From CAYMZZ01 sp046297935 (lineage in GTDB: Bacteria; Bacteroidota; Bacteroidia; Chitinophagales; Chitinophagaceae): a stretch of 64,000 bases of DNA. Positions 52,241-61,939 of this stretch are shown here, piece after piece. Both the position numbers and the translations under genes were made by a program. The number at the start of each line of letters is the position of its first letter. Position 1 is the stretch's first letter. The notes beneath the pieces are model-generated. The model was not told where the DNA came from, searched no databases, and saw only the letters and a list, made by a program, of their open reading frames with translations. Location of the stretch: positions 1 to 64,000 of the forward strand of contig JBKBHA010000010.1 in assembly GCA_046297935.1 (NCBI GenBank). Direction: 5' to 3'.

Positions 52241-53644
52241 TCAGCTAAGCCCTATTTCATAATGCTGCTCGGGAATTTCTACGTCCAGAAAGCCTTTGCG
52301 AAGAAGTTTGCGCTGAAATTCCTGTTGCACGTCGTATTCGCCATGCACAAGGAAAAGTTTTTTCACCTGCCGCGGATCCTGACAGGCCAGCCACTGGCTT
52401 AGATCCTCATAGTCGCCATGTGCGCTCATACTACGTATGGAACCAATTTCAGCATTTACCTGGTGTTCCACACCGAAGATGCTCACCTCTTTCGCGCCCG
52501 CCATCAGTCGCCCCCCGAGCGAGCGGGGTTCACAATAACCGGTAAATAAAATAGTGTTCCGGCTGTTCTCGATATTGTTGCTGATATGATGCTTAACCCT
52601 GCCAGCATCGGCCATGCCACTGGCCGAAATAATTACCATCGGTCCATTCATATAGTTAAGGGCTTTCGACTGTTCCACTGTCTTGATATACTGCAATCCC
52701 GGAAACGAAAAAGGATCACTATCTGTTTGAAGAATTTTCTGAATTTTCCGATTGAAATAAGCGGGATATCCTTTCACCACCTCAGTAGCTTCAATACTCA
52801 AGGGACTGTCCACATAAATGGGAACAGACGGCAGACTATTCTCCAATTCCAATTGGTTAAGCGCAAAAAGAATCTCCTGAGTTCGCCCCACGCTGAATGC
52901 GGGCACAATCAATTTGCCCTTCTTTTCTCCGCAACTATGTTCAATCCATTTTTTAAGCAGATCGGGAGTGCTGTCGGCCGGGTCATGCAAGCTGTTTCCA
53001 TAGGTAGATTCCATAATGATGTAGTCGGCCTGCGGAAATACTTCGGGTGATTTCAAAATGATGTCTCTGTAGCGTCCTACGTCGCCACTGAAACTGATAA
53101 CGGTGTCCTTCCCGTTCTCCGTTACTTTTACATGCACACATGCACTGCCGATTAAATGGCCGGCATCGGTGAAATGAACCTCTACACCATCCGCCACTAA
53201 AAAAGGATGTCCATAGTCCACCTTTTGAAATCGAAGCATTGCGGCCTTTGCATCGTCGATCGTATAAAGAGGTCGGATCGGCGGCAGGTTTTGTTGAAGT
53301 CTCCGCTTATTGGCGAATCTGGCGTCGTCTTCCTGTATTTCGGCACTGTCTTCCAGCAAAATCTCTGCAAGCGTAGCAGTTGCAGGAGTACAGAAAATTT
53401 TCCCCTTGAAACCGTCTGCAACAAGCCGCGGTAAAAGGCCCGAATGGTCGATATGTGCGTGTGATAGTATTACAGCATGTATTTCCGATGCATCAAAACC
53501 AAACTCCGCGTTTAAGCGATCAGTATCCTTACCCATTCCCTGAAACATTCCGCAATCGAGCAGGATCTTTTTACCATTCCTGAGAGATAATACATGTTTT
53601 GACCCTGTTACGGTTCGGGCCGCGCCGTGAAAAGCAATCTTCAT
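52241..53644 (-). CDS. beta-CASP MBL-fold RNA nuclease
   Basis: 467 residues. Metallo-beta-lactamase motifs LSHAHIDHSGLLPRL and SFSGDVGR, plus the beta-CASP part with MVIISASGMADAGRVKHH and VHGEYDVQQEFQ near the C-terminus, show a CPSF-73/RNase J-like ribonuclease of the YbeY/KH-independent group. Length agrees. It most likely processes RNA in the cytoplasm. The convergent pdxJ region ends at 52217, 23 bp from its stop. Confidence 0.92.
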   Translation of the reverse strand: MKIAFHGAARTVTGSKHVLSLRNGKKILLDCGMFQGMGKDTDRLNAEFGFDASEIHAVILSHAHIDHSGLLPRLVADGFKGKIFCTPATATLAEILLEDSAEIQEDDARFANKRRLQQNLPPIRPLYTIDDAKAAMLRFQKVDYGHPFLVADGVEVHFTDAGHLIGSACVHVKVTENGKDTVISFSGDVGRYRDIILKSPEVFPQADYIIMESTYGNSLHDPADSTPDLLKKWIEHSCGEKKGKLIVPAFSVGRTQEILFALNQLELENSLPSVPIYVDSPLSIEATEVVKGYPAYFNRKIQKILQTDSDPFSFPGLQYIKTVEQSKALNYMNGPMVIISASGMADAGRVKHHISNNIENSRNTILFTGYCEPRSLGGRLMAGAKEVSIFGVEHQVNAEIGSIRSMSAHGDYEDLSQWLACQDPRQVKKLFLVHGEYDVQQEFQRKLLRKGFLDVEIPEQHYEIGLS

Positions 53645-53677
53645 GTCGCTGTGTTTCGTTTTGTAAAAATGGATACT

Positions 53678-54172
53678 TCAACTTCTTCGTTTGAAGCTCC
53701 AGGTGATCCAGAAACTGGCAATCTCATTGCCATCTTTATCGCAACCGATAGACTGAACCCGAATGGTTTGGGCTTCGCCTGTATCAATCGCCCTTTGTAT
53801 GCTTTCTGCTATTTCGTTGCCGGCCCGGCAGGAGAAAAGCGTCTTTCCAGTCGCCTTTTTAACAAACCCTGCTTCCATTTGCGTCACCAGCATCGATACG
53901 GCCGGTTTTCGATTGTATAACCAGGCCATTGCCAGCGCACCTGTACTCATTTCTGCAGCCATGGCAAGGCAGGCAAAATAAGTAGATCTAAAGGGATTGC
54001 GCGAAAACCACCGGTAAGGAATGATCACATCACATTGGTTTTCGCTGATCGATCTGACCCTCACGCCTGAAAAATAGGCACTCGGCAGTCGGGTAAGCAA
54101 AAAAAGGCGAAAGCGAAGTGGATGTTTGACCACCCGCAAAAATGCGTTTATATCATGTGCCGTATTCTGCAA
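53678..54172 (-). CDS. DUF4442 hotdog-fold thioesterase-like protein
   Basis: 164 residues. The segment FRSTYFACLAMAAEMSTGALAMAW and the following VSMLVTQMEAGFVKKATGKTLFSC match DUF4442, a single hotdog domain relative of acyl-CoA thioesterases. The catalytic residues of thioesterases are not obvious. It ends 33 bp before the beta-CASP gene start and shares its strand. Confidence 0.8.
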   Translation of the reverse strand: MQNTAHDINAFLRVVKHPLRFRLFLLTRLPSAYFSGVRVRSISENQCDVIIPYRWFSRNPFRSTYFACLAMAAEMSTGALAMAWLYNRKPAVSMLVTQMEAGFVKKATGKTLFSCRAGNEIAESIQRAIDTGEAQTIRVQSIGCDKDGNEIASFWITWSFKRRS

Positions 54173-54202
54173 GATTCGGTAAAGTTAACCCGACGAGTTC
54201 AA

Positions 54203-55771
54203 TTACTGTTTGTCGAATGCCACTATTGCCGCTACGGCCCGATTGTCGTTAGCCGATACGCGGAACTCCATTCTTCCGTCGGGAGTATTGTTGTAACGAA
54301 CGGAGCGAATGCTCAGGTCCTGCAAGGCACGGTTCACTTTTTCTGCATAACTGCCGCCCGATGCCGAGCTGATAGCGCTGTTCAACTGATCGTACGGTAA
54401 TTCATCGCGACTCACTACTACCGCTATATAATCACGGTTTCCAATGCTGTCGGCTTCCATCGATTCATCTTTGGGAAACAAACGATACCCCGTGATGCCA
54501 CAGTAGGGATAGTGCTTGGGAGTGTAAGGAAACAACACAAAACTACTGCCATCAGTTTCCTGGGCAAATATGTAGATATAACAGGGTGTTTCGTTCTTCA
54601 CTTCCATCTTAAAACGTGTGCCGGGCGATATTGGATTCACTGTTTCAAATGTATTACCACCGGCTGATCGTAACCGGATATAATCTTTGTTGTCGTTTCT
54701 GACAAGGCCTATCACTGCGGCAAGCGATTGATCAGCCACTTCACTGCTTTTAGGAAGTGGGTCGATGCCGTAAGCTTCCCGTACGTATTGCTGGAAGTCG
54801 CCGTACCGAACCCAGGCCACGCCATTCTTGCCCCACTCAGGGCCCCAGCTATTCATGATCTGGAAGGCACCACCATATTTACGATCATCGTATCCAATTA
54901 CACACATGGCATGCCCGCCCATTCCCACCTGCGAAGCATCCATTCCACTGGGTTGCCAAAGATCCTGCCCCTTCATATTCTGCATAAAACTTTGTCCCAC
55001 CATCATACCGATCGCCACTGGCGCGTCCTTCGACAAATGTTCCTTGATAGACCTGATACTGATTTGATTGATATTGTTACCGCTCGTCAGTCGGCTGAAT
55101 CCATGAATTACATTTGAACGTCCGGCATTTATATCAGACTGAGTGGGCATTCGGTCACAATTGCTTTCGTCGTATGGGAATTGCGCCAGCGGTACTCCGC
55201 CTCTGGCCTTCATAGCTTCCATGGCCCTCTGCAAATAGGAGCCCTGGCAGCCATCCAGTTTAATTTGGTTGTACAGGTACGATGGACTGAACACAATCTG
55301 GTCTGGATTGTCGCCCGTTGCGGCGGCTGTAAGAATAGTCTGGGCCGCATAAGCACAACTCCAGGCAACACAACTTCCCTGCTGGCCCTGATTGCTTCGC
55401 TCAGGAGCAAAACGCAGCAATGATACTGCTTCCGGCAACGGATTTTTATTATTGTCATCTTCCAACCCTTCGTATTGTGAGGCTTTGTTGAATTCGTTCG
55501 GGTCGAAACTGTATCCGCTTTGTGAAAACAGATTCTGTGCTACGTCGGCCAGGTTGCATCCGCCACCCTTGCCTAATAGAAAATATCCACCAACGACCAA
55601 TATCAGCAGGACAAATATTCCTTTCCCCTTGAAAAGACCCAGCAACAGGGGCAAAAGAGCGCCAAGGCCTCCCCCGGGCAGACCTGGTCCGCGTCCTCCG
55701 CCACCACCCGAATCATCATTGTAGTCTCGCTGATTAGGGTCCCGGGGATCATTGGTCATTCGAATGGGCAT
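54203..55771 (-). CDS. membrane-anchored papain-like (C1) protease
   Basis: 522 residues. A Gly-rich region of about 25 residues precedes a membrane helix at about 50-67 (IFVLLILVVGGYFLL). The C1 domain has Gln128 and Cys134 (NQGQQGSCVAWS), His287 (GGHAMCVIGYDD) and Asn307 (IMNSWGPEWG), so the full triad is present. The last 170 residues look like a DUF4384-type sandwich (IYIFAQETDGSSFVLFPYTPKH). Topology suggests a protease facing the periplasm. The start may also be at the internal Met (55759). Confidence 0.88.
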   Translation of the reverse strand: MPIRMTNDPRDPNQRDYNDDSGGGGGRGPGLPGGGLGALLPLLLGLFKGKGIFVLLILVVGGYFLLGKGGGCNLADVAQNLFSQSGYSFDPNEFNKASQYEGLEDDNNKNPLPEAVSLLRFAPERSNQGQQGSCVAWSCAYAAQTILTAAATGDNPDQIVFSPSYLYNQIKLDGCQGSYLQRAMEAMKARGGVPLAQFPYDESNCDRMPTQSDINAGRSNVIHGFSRLTSGNNINQISIRSIKEHLSKDAPVAIGMMVGQSFMQNMKGQDLWQPSGMDASQVGMGGHAMCVIGYDDRKYGGAFQIMNSWGPEWGKNGVAWVRYGDFQQYVREAYGIDPLPKSSEVADQSLAAVIGLVRNDNKDYIRLRSAGGNTFETVNPISPGTRFKMEVKNETPCYIYIFAQETDGSSFVLFPYTPKHYPYCGITGYRLFPKDESMEADSIGNRDYIAVVVSRDELPYDQLNSAISSASGGSYAEKVNRALQDLSIRSVRYNNTPDGRMEFRVSANDNRAVAAIVAFDKQ

Positions 55772-55909
55772 AGCAGAAAGTTTTTGTATTTAAATTTAGG
55801 TTTAGTTTGTCAAATTACAGACGTAATTTTCACTTCTCATTTTTAGAAACCGGAGCCACCCATTTCGCGTTTTAATCGTCCTGAAACTGGCAATCCGAAT
55901 ACTCGAATT

Positions 55910-56818
55910 ATGACAAAAGGAATTACTCGTCTCGTCGCGTCGCGCAGCATGCTGGTTCTTCATTTGGTATCAGTTAGTTTAACCCTGTGTGCGCAAAAAA
56001 CAAGCAGCCGCCTTCAAATGCAACAGGGAGCCAGGTTCGAAATTCGTACCACGGTTTCAAACCTGCTTGCACAACAGTTCAATGGCAACTCGATCGATTT
56101 CAATACCGACGGTACAGCCACCCATGAGTTTGTAGTTACCAATGCTACTGATGATAACTACACTTTGCGCCATAAACTTCAGGCACTCAATTTTGGGTTT
56201 GAAGGAATGGGTGTGAAAAGAAAATTCGACTCCAAAAACGAAAAAGATTTGTCGTCTGAATTTGGCCGCCCTGTTCGTGATCTCCTGTCGCAGTCATACG
56301 ATATGGTGATCGATACCCTCGGCGTTGCGCGCCTGGTACTGGCTCCTTCGGCAGCGCCCTCAGAAGGTCAGGATCAATTCAAGCTGATCAGCTCACTGTT
56401 GGGCGATCTACTGCAGGTGGTTAATCCGCCTCAAAAAGGCGATCCTACGATCTTTATGGCCTGGCCAGGCGGTGAAATGGCTGTAGGGGAATCCTGGACC
56501 ATCAGCAAAAAAGCCGAGAAAGAGTCATACTCGACTCAGTACACTCTCGTAGCCGTTACAGATACCGCAATGGTGGTTGATTTTGTTGGGACCGGTCAGC
56601 GCCGGGTTGAGAATGAAATGCGGGGCATGCAGTCGGTCGTGAATCTTAAGACGTCTACCAACGGCCGCATACTGGTGCACCCTGCAACCGGCATCGTATT
56701 TCGAAGAACAACCACGGTTGAATCCACCGGAACAACCGAAATAATGGGCAGCAGTACTCCTGTGAGCGGCAAAACAACAATTGTAGACGAGATCAGGCCA
56801 GTGGAAGGCGGCCAGTAG
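55910..56818 (+). CDS. DUF6263-like secreted protein
   Basis: 302 residues with an N-terminal signal peptide (ending LCAQ). The mature part has a beta-rich pattern with two similar halves (FNGNSIDFNTDGTATHEFVV; STQYTLVAVTDTAMVVDF) and ends with SGKTTIVDEIRP, resembling DUF6263. No enzymatic motif. Divergent from the C1 protease gene; convergent with phytase. Confidence 0.65.
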   Translation: MTKGITRLVASRSMLVLHLVSVSLTLCAQKTSSRLQMQQGARFEIRTTVSNLLAQQFNGNSIDFNTDGTATHEFVVTNATDDNYTLRHKLQALNFGFEGMGVKRKFDSKNEKDLSSEFGRPVRDLLSQSYDMVIDTLGVARLVLAPSAAPSEGQDQFKLISSLLGDLLQVVNPPQKGDPTIFMAWPGGEMAVGESWTISKKAEKESYSTQYTLVAVTDTAMVVDFVGTGQRRVENEMRGMQSVVNLKTSTNGRILVHPATGIVFRRTTTVESTGTTEIMGSSTPVSGKTTIVDEIRPVEGGQ

Positions 56819-56820
56819 AC

Positions 56821-57912
56821 TTATTTTCGTATCTGCAATCCTGCTTTTTCTGCTATTTGCTTCCAACTGTAAAAATGGAAGGTTTTATCGGTACTCATGG
56901 CCACAAACAATCCCCCTGGAAAACCAGGAAAATTGAACGAGTTTGTGTCACTGCCATCGCTCTCCATCGCTTCAACCGGTATCGATGCTACCAGTGAATG
57001 GGAATTAGGATTATTTGGATCGCCCTGGCGCAAATAAATATTAAAACGATTGCGTCCCTGGTCAGACACAAGTATATAACCTGTAGAGTCGGTCAGATTG
57101 TAAAAGGAAATACCTTCATTATCGGCACCAAATTCGCCCGCGCCAAACAAAGCCAGCTCACGATCAGCACTGTCAGGATCTGCAAAATATTTGCGAATAC
57201 CCGTTTGTTCATCAGAATAATACACCAATCCCAATGCCTGATCTACAGCCACCGACTCAATCTCTTTTTTACCGGAATACTTGCCAAACTTTCGCACCAG
57301 CTCCGCCACCAGCCTGCCTTTGCTATCTTGCTTAAGCATATATTGGAACAAATAGCCATCTGCTGGTCCCGATTTGCGGCTCACAATTGCGTAGATACTA
57401 CCCGTGGAGGGCTGTTTGTACAAAGCCACACCCATTGGGTCGCGTTCAGTTTCACCCTCAAAAACCGGCAAGCCGCCTGAATCGATCAGGCGCATATCCG
57501 GTAAGCTGAACACCCGAATGGTATTCGCTCCTCGCTCAGTGGCTACCGCAATATCAACCAGTGAATCGTTCCACTGAAATCCATAGGCAATATCCACATT
57601 GTTCATTCGCCTGAGGCCGCGTACTGTACGACCGGAATCAATTTTGCCGGCCAAATCAAACACATACACGCCTCCATCACTATCGTGCTTGTCTGTACCC
57701 AAAATGAGTGAGGCAGCAGGATTGGCATGGTTAATCCAAATGGCAGGATCGTCGCTGTCATCAAATACCGTGTCGGTTACAACAAGCGGCTTCAAAGGCA
57801 TCGTATCAGATTCAATGCCTCGCGAATTTTCTGTACCTGAAGCAGATCGATTTTTCGACTTACAACCAATCAATAGAACAGCTATATAGAATATGCAGCA
57901 AAATCTGCGCAT
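56821..57912 (-). CDS. beta-propeller phytase-like lipoprotein
   Basis: 363 residues with lipobox IGC. The six-bladed phytase propeller is recognised by VTDTVFDDSDDPAIWINHANPAASLILGTDKHDSDGGVYVFDLAGK, EIESVAVDQALGLVYYSDEQTGIRKY and FGADNEGISFYNLTDSTGYILVSDQG. The calcium- and phosphate-binding acidic residues (DDSDDPAIW) are kept. It would release phosphate from phytate at the cell surface. It lies behind the TonB receptor gene, suggesting joint phosphate-ester uptake. Confidence 0.88.
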   Translation of the reverse strand: MRRFCCIFYIAVLLIGCKSKNRSASGTENSRGIESDTMPLKPLVVTDTVFDDSDDPAIWINHANPAASLILGTDKHDSDGGVYVFDLAGKIDSGRTVRGLRRMNNVDIAYGFQWNDSLVDIAVATERGANTIRVFSLPDMRLIDSGGLPVFEGETERDPMGVALYKQPSTGSIYAIVSRKSGPADGYLFQYMLKQDSKGRLVAELVRKFGKYSGKKEIESVAVDQALGLVYYSDEQTGIRKYFADPDSADRELALFGAGEFGADNEGISFYNLTDSTGYILVSDQGRNRFNIYLRQGDPNNPNSHSLVASIPVEAMESDGSDTNSFNFPGFPGGLFVAMSTDKTFHFYSWKQIAEKAGLQIRK

Positions 57913-57939
57913 TTTAAGAATTTTAAATTATTGACAAAT

Positions 57940-58058
57940 ACTACTCTCCACTCCCCACTCCCCACTCCCCTCTGACCACTCCCCTTTCACCTCTCACCTC
58001 TCCCCTTTCACCTCTCACCTCTCCCCTTTCACCTCTCACCTCTCACCTCTCACCTCTC
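57940..58058. repeat. CT-rich tandem repeat overlapping a stop codon
   Basis: A run of CACTCCC units, then a 21-bp unit CACCTCTCACCTCTCCCCTTT repeated about three times, then CACCTCT repeated about five times. The last heptad contains the TGA (minus strand) stop codon of the TonB receptor at 58057-58059. On the minus strand it reads as GGTGAGA/GGGGAG repeats with G-quadruplex potential. It occupies the whole gap between the receptor and phytase genes. Confidence 0.85.
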
Positions 58059-60888
58059 ACCTGCTCAAATCAAACTTCAACCCAAAATTATAACGCGCCT
58101 GGTAGTACTCATCCTGCATCGTACGGCTTCGAATTCCCTGGTAATACCTCAGAGGCTGATTGGTCAGGTTGTTGGCCTCACCAAACAAGCGGATTTTCGG
58201 TGTAATAGCGTAGGAGGCATTCGCATCGAGAAAAAACTGGCGATCATAGTAGCGATCTTCAAACGACTCACCGCCCAGCTCATCGAGATAAGCGGCAGTG
58301 AAATTCACCGACACTCTTGCAAGGAAACGCTTGTTCTCGAACGATAGCGAAGTGTTGAACATATGAGGCGCCGTGCCGGGTAGCGGAAGGTTTTCACGAA
58401 GTTCTCCGTCTGCATTATACACTCCTTTGGCTTTTGATTTGGTATAAGTGTAATTTACCAGCACACCTAAACCTTTCCACGCACCAGGCAGAAAGTCGAG
58501 TTGACGCTGCAAACCAATTTCGAACCCGTACACACGCACATTGTCGCCGTTTCTTGGTTCAAAGAAGGTCCAGTCAGTTCCACCTGGAATAGGATTGGGA
58601 TCGATATCAGGATAGGCGGAAGCAAATTTCGAATCATTGAACTGTTCGTCGCGATAAACGTAGATGAACTGATCGACTGTCTTATAAAAGACTCCGGCCG
58701 ACAATACTCCAATGCTTTTGAAATATTGCTCCGCCATCAGATCGAAGTTATTTGCCCTTGCCGCTTTCAAATCGGGATTACCTACCAGCAATTCCTCATC
58801 GCCGGGACGTACATCGAAATATGGTACCAGATCGTAATAGTTGGGGCGGGCCAGTGCATTGGACCAGGCGGCCCTGAAAACAGTGTTGGGAGTCAGATCA
58901 TATCGCACTGACAAATGGGGCAGAAAATTGATATAGGAGTTCTTAACCTCTCGCTCACCCAGAAAATTCTCCTCGTCTTCCACAATATTTCCGCGGTATT
59001 TGCTTTCCGTATTCTCAACACGCAAACCGGCGATAAAGCTGAATCGGTCGCTCAACTGTTGCTGCCACATGGCATACCCTGCAAGTATCGTTTCATTGGC
59101 CCTGTAGTTGGCAGCCAGGTATTCAGCCGGTACATCTTCCGATTCAAAGAGACTGGTGTTCGTAAGATCGAGACTGCCCAAAAATCCGGGCGACACAAAA
59201 TACCCGGGTGTGTATTTGAAACCCGCATTGAAGCCCTTGGAAGGATGCGACACAGTAGGCAGGGTAGTCATGTTTTCAAAAATGTCTTCATTGGCACCAA
59301 TCGGAGAGTACTCGAAGAAGTTATTTTCGCGTACTTTTTTCTTGGCGCGCAAACGACCGCCGAACTTTATACTTCCGGGAAGCTTTGCTGTTCCCAGCAA
59401 TACCGGCACTTTGAAGTTCAGGCGGGCACTGGTTTCGGTTTCATACTGATCCTGGTACTGTTCAGTCAGCTCCCGAAGCGAGTAATCTGCAGCCGATTCG
59501 TTGTCGGTAGCCAGTGGATACCGTGGATCGTCGATGTCGAGGCTGATAGGGATATTGCGACGCCGGAAGCTGATATAGCGTTCATTGGGCCTTTCCTCGC
59601 TGGCACGTGAATACCCAAAAGTCCAGTCCATTTTTATTTTCCCGAGCAAATGATCTCCGCGCAGATTATAGAGCTGAGCGCGTTGGTCTTCGAGGCGACG
59701 ATTTTTAACCCGGTCGCTGCCAATGCCTCCCTTGGTTTCCCGACGCACTTCACCCTCGTAACCGATAATGTTGTCGTTTCCATCATATACAGGCTCAATA
59801 TTGGTAGCGGTATAGCGAAGACGATTCTCCCAGTCATCGCGCCAGTTGTACTGGCTTTTGAATACAAGTGAATGGCGATTGTTAAAGGAATAGTCGATGG
59901 TGGCTCCCAATGAACGGCGGGTACGGTCTACAAAATATTTTCTGATTTCCATTTCCTCCGTAAACACATTTCCAAAATCGTCCTGCGCCCATACAGCTTC
60001 CACATCATCGGATCCATATCGGTTGCTGTTGATGGAACCATTGATCAACAGTCCCAGTTTTTTATTCGCTACACGCCCCCCTGCTATGAAGGCGCCGTTG
60101 TAACCCATTTTTTCTCGTATAGGATTGTAGATGGCCGAGCCGGTAGCCGACAGGCGCAAGCCATTGGGCGCTGCTCTGGTGACCAGGTTTACTGATCCTC
60201 CTATAGCATCGGCATCCATATCGGGCAAAAGGGTCTTGTTAACTTCAATTGTTTGAATCATGTCAGAGGGAATCAGATCCATCTGTACCCGTCGATTATC
60301 TCCTTCGGCCGAAGGGATGCGGTCACCGTTCATTGTTACGCTGTTAAGCTCCGGCGCTAACCCGCGAATAATGATATTGCGTGCTTCCCCCTGATCATTC
60401 TGCATGGTGATGCCAGGTATCCGCTTCATCGCATCGCCAATATTGGCATCGGGAAAACGTCCAATCTGATCGGCCGATACAATATTTGTGATGTTGAAAT
60501 TATTACGTTGTTGAGTGAGCGCTTTTGCCTGTCCCTTTAGCCGATCACCCATCACCACCACTTCTGTTCCCATCACTGCTTTCGAAACCATGGTTTCAAC
60601 AAGATCGCTCCCATTTGCGCCTATTTGCACCTTCTTCTGCAGGGTGGCGTAACCAATATAGGAAATGGATAGTTCATAGCTTCCAACCGGTACGCGGGGT
60701 AAAAGCACTTCACCATTCTGATTGGTTATTCCCTGGAAATTTCCAGGTGTAAGACTTACTGAAGCACCCGGCAGGTTAAGATTATCCTCGTCCTTCACTT
60801 TAATTTTAACCACGGTGTTTTGTGCAAACAAAAATACAGGCAGCAACAAGAATAAGATGCCCGTCAAACGTAAAGCAGATTTCAACAT
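58057..60888 (-). CDS. TonB-dependent receptor
   Basis: 943 residues. Signal peptide ending FLFAQ, carboxypeptidase-regulatory-like domain (VKIKVKDEDNLNLPGASVSLTPGNF), plug with FPDANIGDAMKRIPGITMQNDQGEARNIIIRGL and a large barrel ending RYNFGLKFDLSR. No classical SusC signature, so it belongs to the ordinary receptors. It lies upstream of a phytase gene. The stop codon sits inside a CT-rich repeat, and the C-terminus FDLSR is one residue from that repeat. Confidence 0.93.
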   Translation of the reverse strand: MLKSALRLTGILFLLLPVFLFAQNTVVKIKVKDEDNLNLPGASVSLTPGNFQGITNQNGEVLLPRVPVGSYELSISYIGYATLQKKVQIGANGSDLVETMVSKAVMGTEVVVMGDRLKGQAKALTQQRNNFNITNIVSADQIGRFPDANIGDAMKRIPGITMQNDQGEARNIIIRGLAPELNSVTMNGDRIPSAEGDNRRVQMDLIPSDMIQTIEVNKTLLPDMDADAIGGSVNLVTRAAPNGLRLSATGSAIYNPIREKMGYNGAFIAGGRVANKKLGLLINGSINSNRYGSDDVEAVWAQDDFGNVFTEEMEIRKYFVDRTRRSLGATIDYSFNNRHSLVFKSQYNWRDDWENRLRYTATNIEPVYDGNDNIIGYEGEVRRETKGGIGSDRVKNRRLEDQRAQLYNLRGDHLLGKIKMDWTFGYSRASEERPNERYISFRRRNIPISLDIDDPRYPLATDNESAADYSLRELTEQYQDQYETETSARLNFKVPVLLGTAKLPGSIKFGGRLRAKKKVRENNFFEYSPIGANEDIFENMTTLPTVSHPSKGFNAGFKYTPGYFVSPGFLGSLDLTNTSLFESEDVPAEYLAANYRANETILAGYAMWQQQLSDRFSFIAGLRVENTESKYRGNIVEDEENFLGEREVKNSYINFLPHLSVRYDLTPNTVFRAAWSNALARPNYYDLVPYFDVRPGDEELLVGNPDLKAARANNFDLMAEQYFKSIGVLSAGVFYKTVDQFIYVYRDEQFNDSKFASAYPDIDPNPIPGGTDWTFFEPRNGDNVRVYGFEIGLQRQLDFLPGAWKGLGVLVNYTYTKSKAKGVYNADGELRENLPLPGTAPHMFNTSLSFENKRFLARVSVNFTAAYLDELGGESFEDRYYDRQFFLDANASYAITPKIRLFGEANNLTNQPLRYYQGIRSRTMQDEYYQARYNFGLKFDLSR

Positions 60889-60982
60889 AAGCCGTTTATT
60901 TGGCCGCGAAAGTATTGGCCGCCCGTCACCGTATTGTTAAGCCAACATGACGAAATTGTTACGAACTGCTTTTCCTGATATA

Positions 60983-61011
60983 CAAAAATACCCCGGGAAA
61001 GCCCGGGGTAT
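60983..61011 (-). terminator. intrinsic terminator after ferritin-like gene 61042
   Basis: CCCCGGG and CCCGGGG around CTTT (minus strand), flanked by TA and followed by TATTTTTGTA. It ends the 61042-62647 transcript before the TonB receptor promoter region. Confidence 0.88.
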
Positions 61012-61041
61012 TGGTTGAACTCACACAGCTGACACTGAAAA

Positions 61042-61872
61042 TTATGCTATAAACGGACTCACAATGTCCAGCACTTGTTGCATACTCAAGGGCTCATCAA
61101 ATGCTTCGCTGGCGGCTGCTGCCGAAATGGACTGCCCATTGATGTTTACTATCTCCACACCAGCCTGGCTGGTAATTTCTTCGCCGTCGTAAGAAGCCTG
61201 CACGGCGGCACCTATACCGGTTTCTTTTCCGGTAATCCAGGGCTTCACGTCGCCAAAACCATTGGCCTTTCGCATCTGGCGGATATGCGACGCATGCCTC
61301 GCCTCCACCGAATGAATATTAAGTGCCGCAGTTAGCACATCGTTATTCGCCATCAGCGAGGCTTGTGCCGCCTGTCCTTTGTACGCACGCACGCCGGTGT
61401 CTTCAAAAGTTTGAGCAACAGCCAGAAAAGTTGCATAACTACCGAACACATTGCTGAATGCGCCGCCCGCAGTAAAATCAAATGTCGGTTCCGACACCGG
61501 AGTGCCACCGGCAGCTGTAATGGCCGTACGTAGGAAGTTGACATGTGCCGTTTCGTGGGCACCTATCGTTTGAATGGCCATGGTTGGGGCACCGGAAGGA
61601 ATCAATCCGCTGCTGGCCGATCCCATCTGATAAAACTTAGCTTCCAGATATTCAAGAGTGAGCGCATAATTTAGTATGTCAAAAAGGCTGTTGCCGGCTT
61701 GCCGGCCGTAGGCCTTTTTAAACATGCCTCCTAGGGCCAATGGCACTGCCGCCAGAGCCAGTTTACCAGCTATGCCGGCAAATTCCTTCATTGCCGAACG
61801 GCGCGTATCAACCCTCTCAACGAAATCCGGATCGGTTTTTTCAATTTGCTGAATAATATGATGAACGTTCAT
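61042..61872 (-). CDS. ferritin-like domain protein (Ferritin_2 type)
   Basis: 276 residues. N-terminal region with a probable Tat/secretion-like helix (AMKEFAGIAGKLALAAVPLALGGMF). Ferritin_2 helices: LFDILNYALTLEYLEAKFYQMG, HETAHVNFLRTAITAAG, and AALNIHSVEARHASHIRQMR, with Glu and His metal ligands (LEYLEAKFY, GAHETAHVNF, VEARHASHIR). This family includes desiccation-related proteins. It pairs with 61940-62647 upstream; the two are probably one operon. Confidence 0.88.
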   Translation of the reverse strand: MNVHHIIQQIEKTDPDFVERVDTRRSAMKEFAGIAGKLALAAVPLALGGMFKKAYGRQAGNSLFDILNYALTLEYLEAKFYQMGSASSGLIPSGAPTMAIQTIGAHETAHVNFLRTAITAAGGTPVSEPTFDFTAGGAFSNVFGSYATFLAVAQTFEDTGVRAYKGQAAQASLMANNDVLTAALNIHSVEARHASHIRQMRKANGFGDVKPWITGKETGIGAAVQASYDGEEITSQAGVEIVNINGQSISAAAASEAFDEPLSMQQVLDIVSPFIA

Positions 61873-61939
61873 GATAATATTTTTTTCAATGATAAATGTT
61901 GTAGAAATAAAGACCCCATTACAGATGCATGAATAAAGA

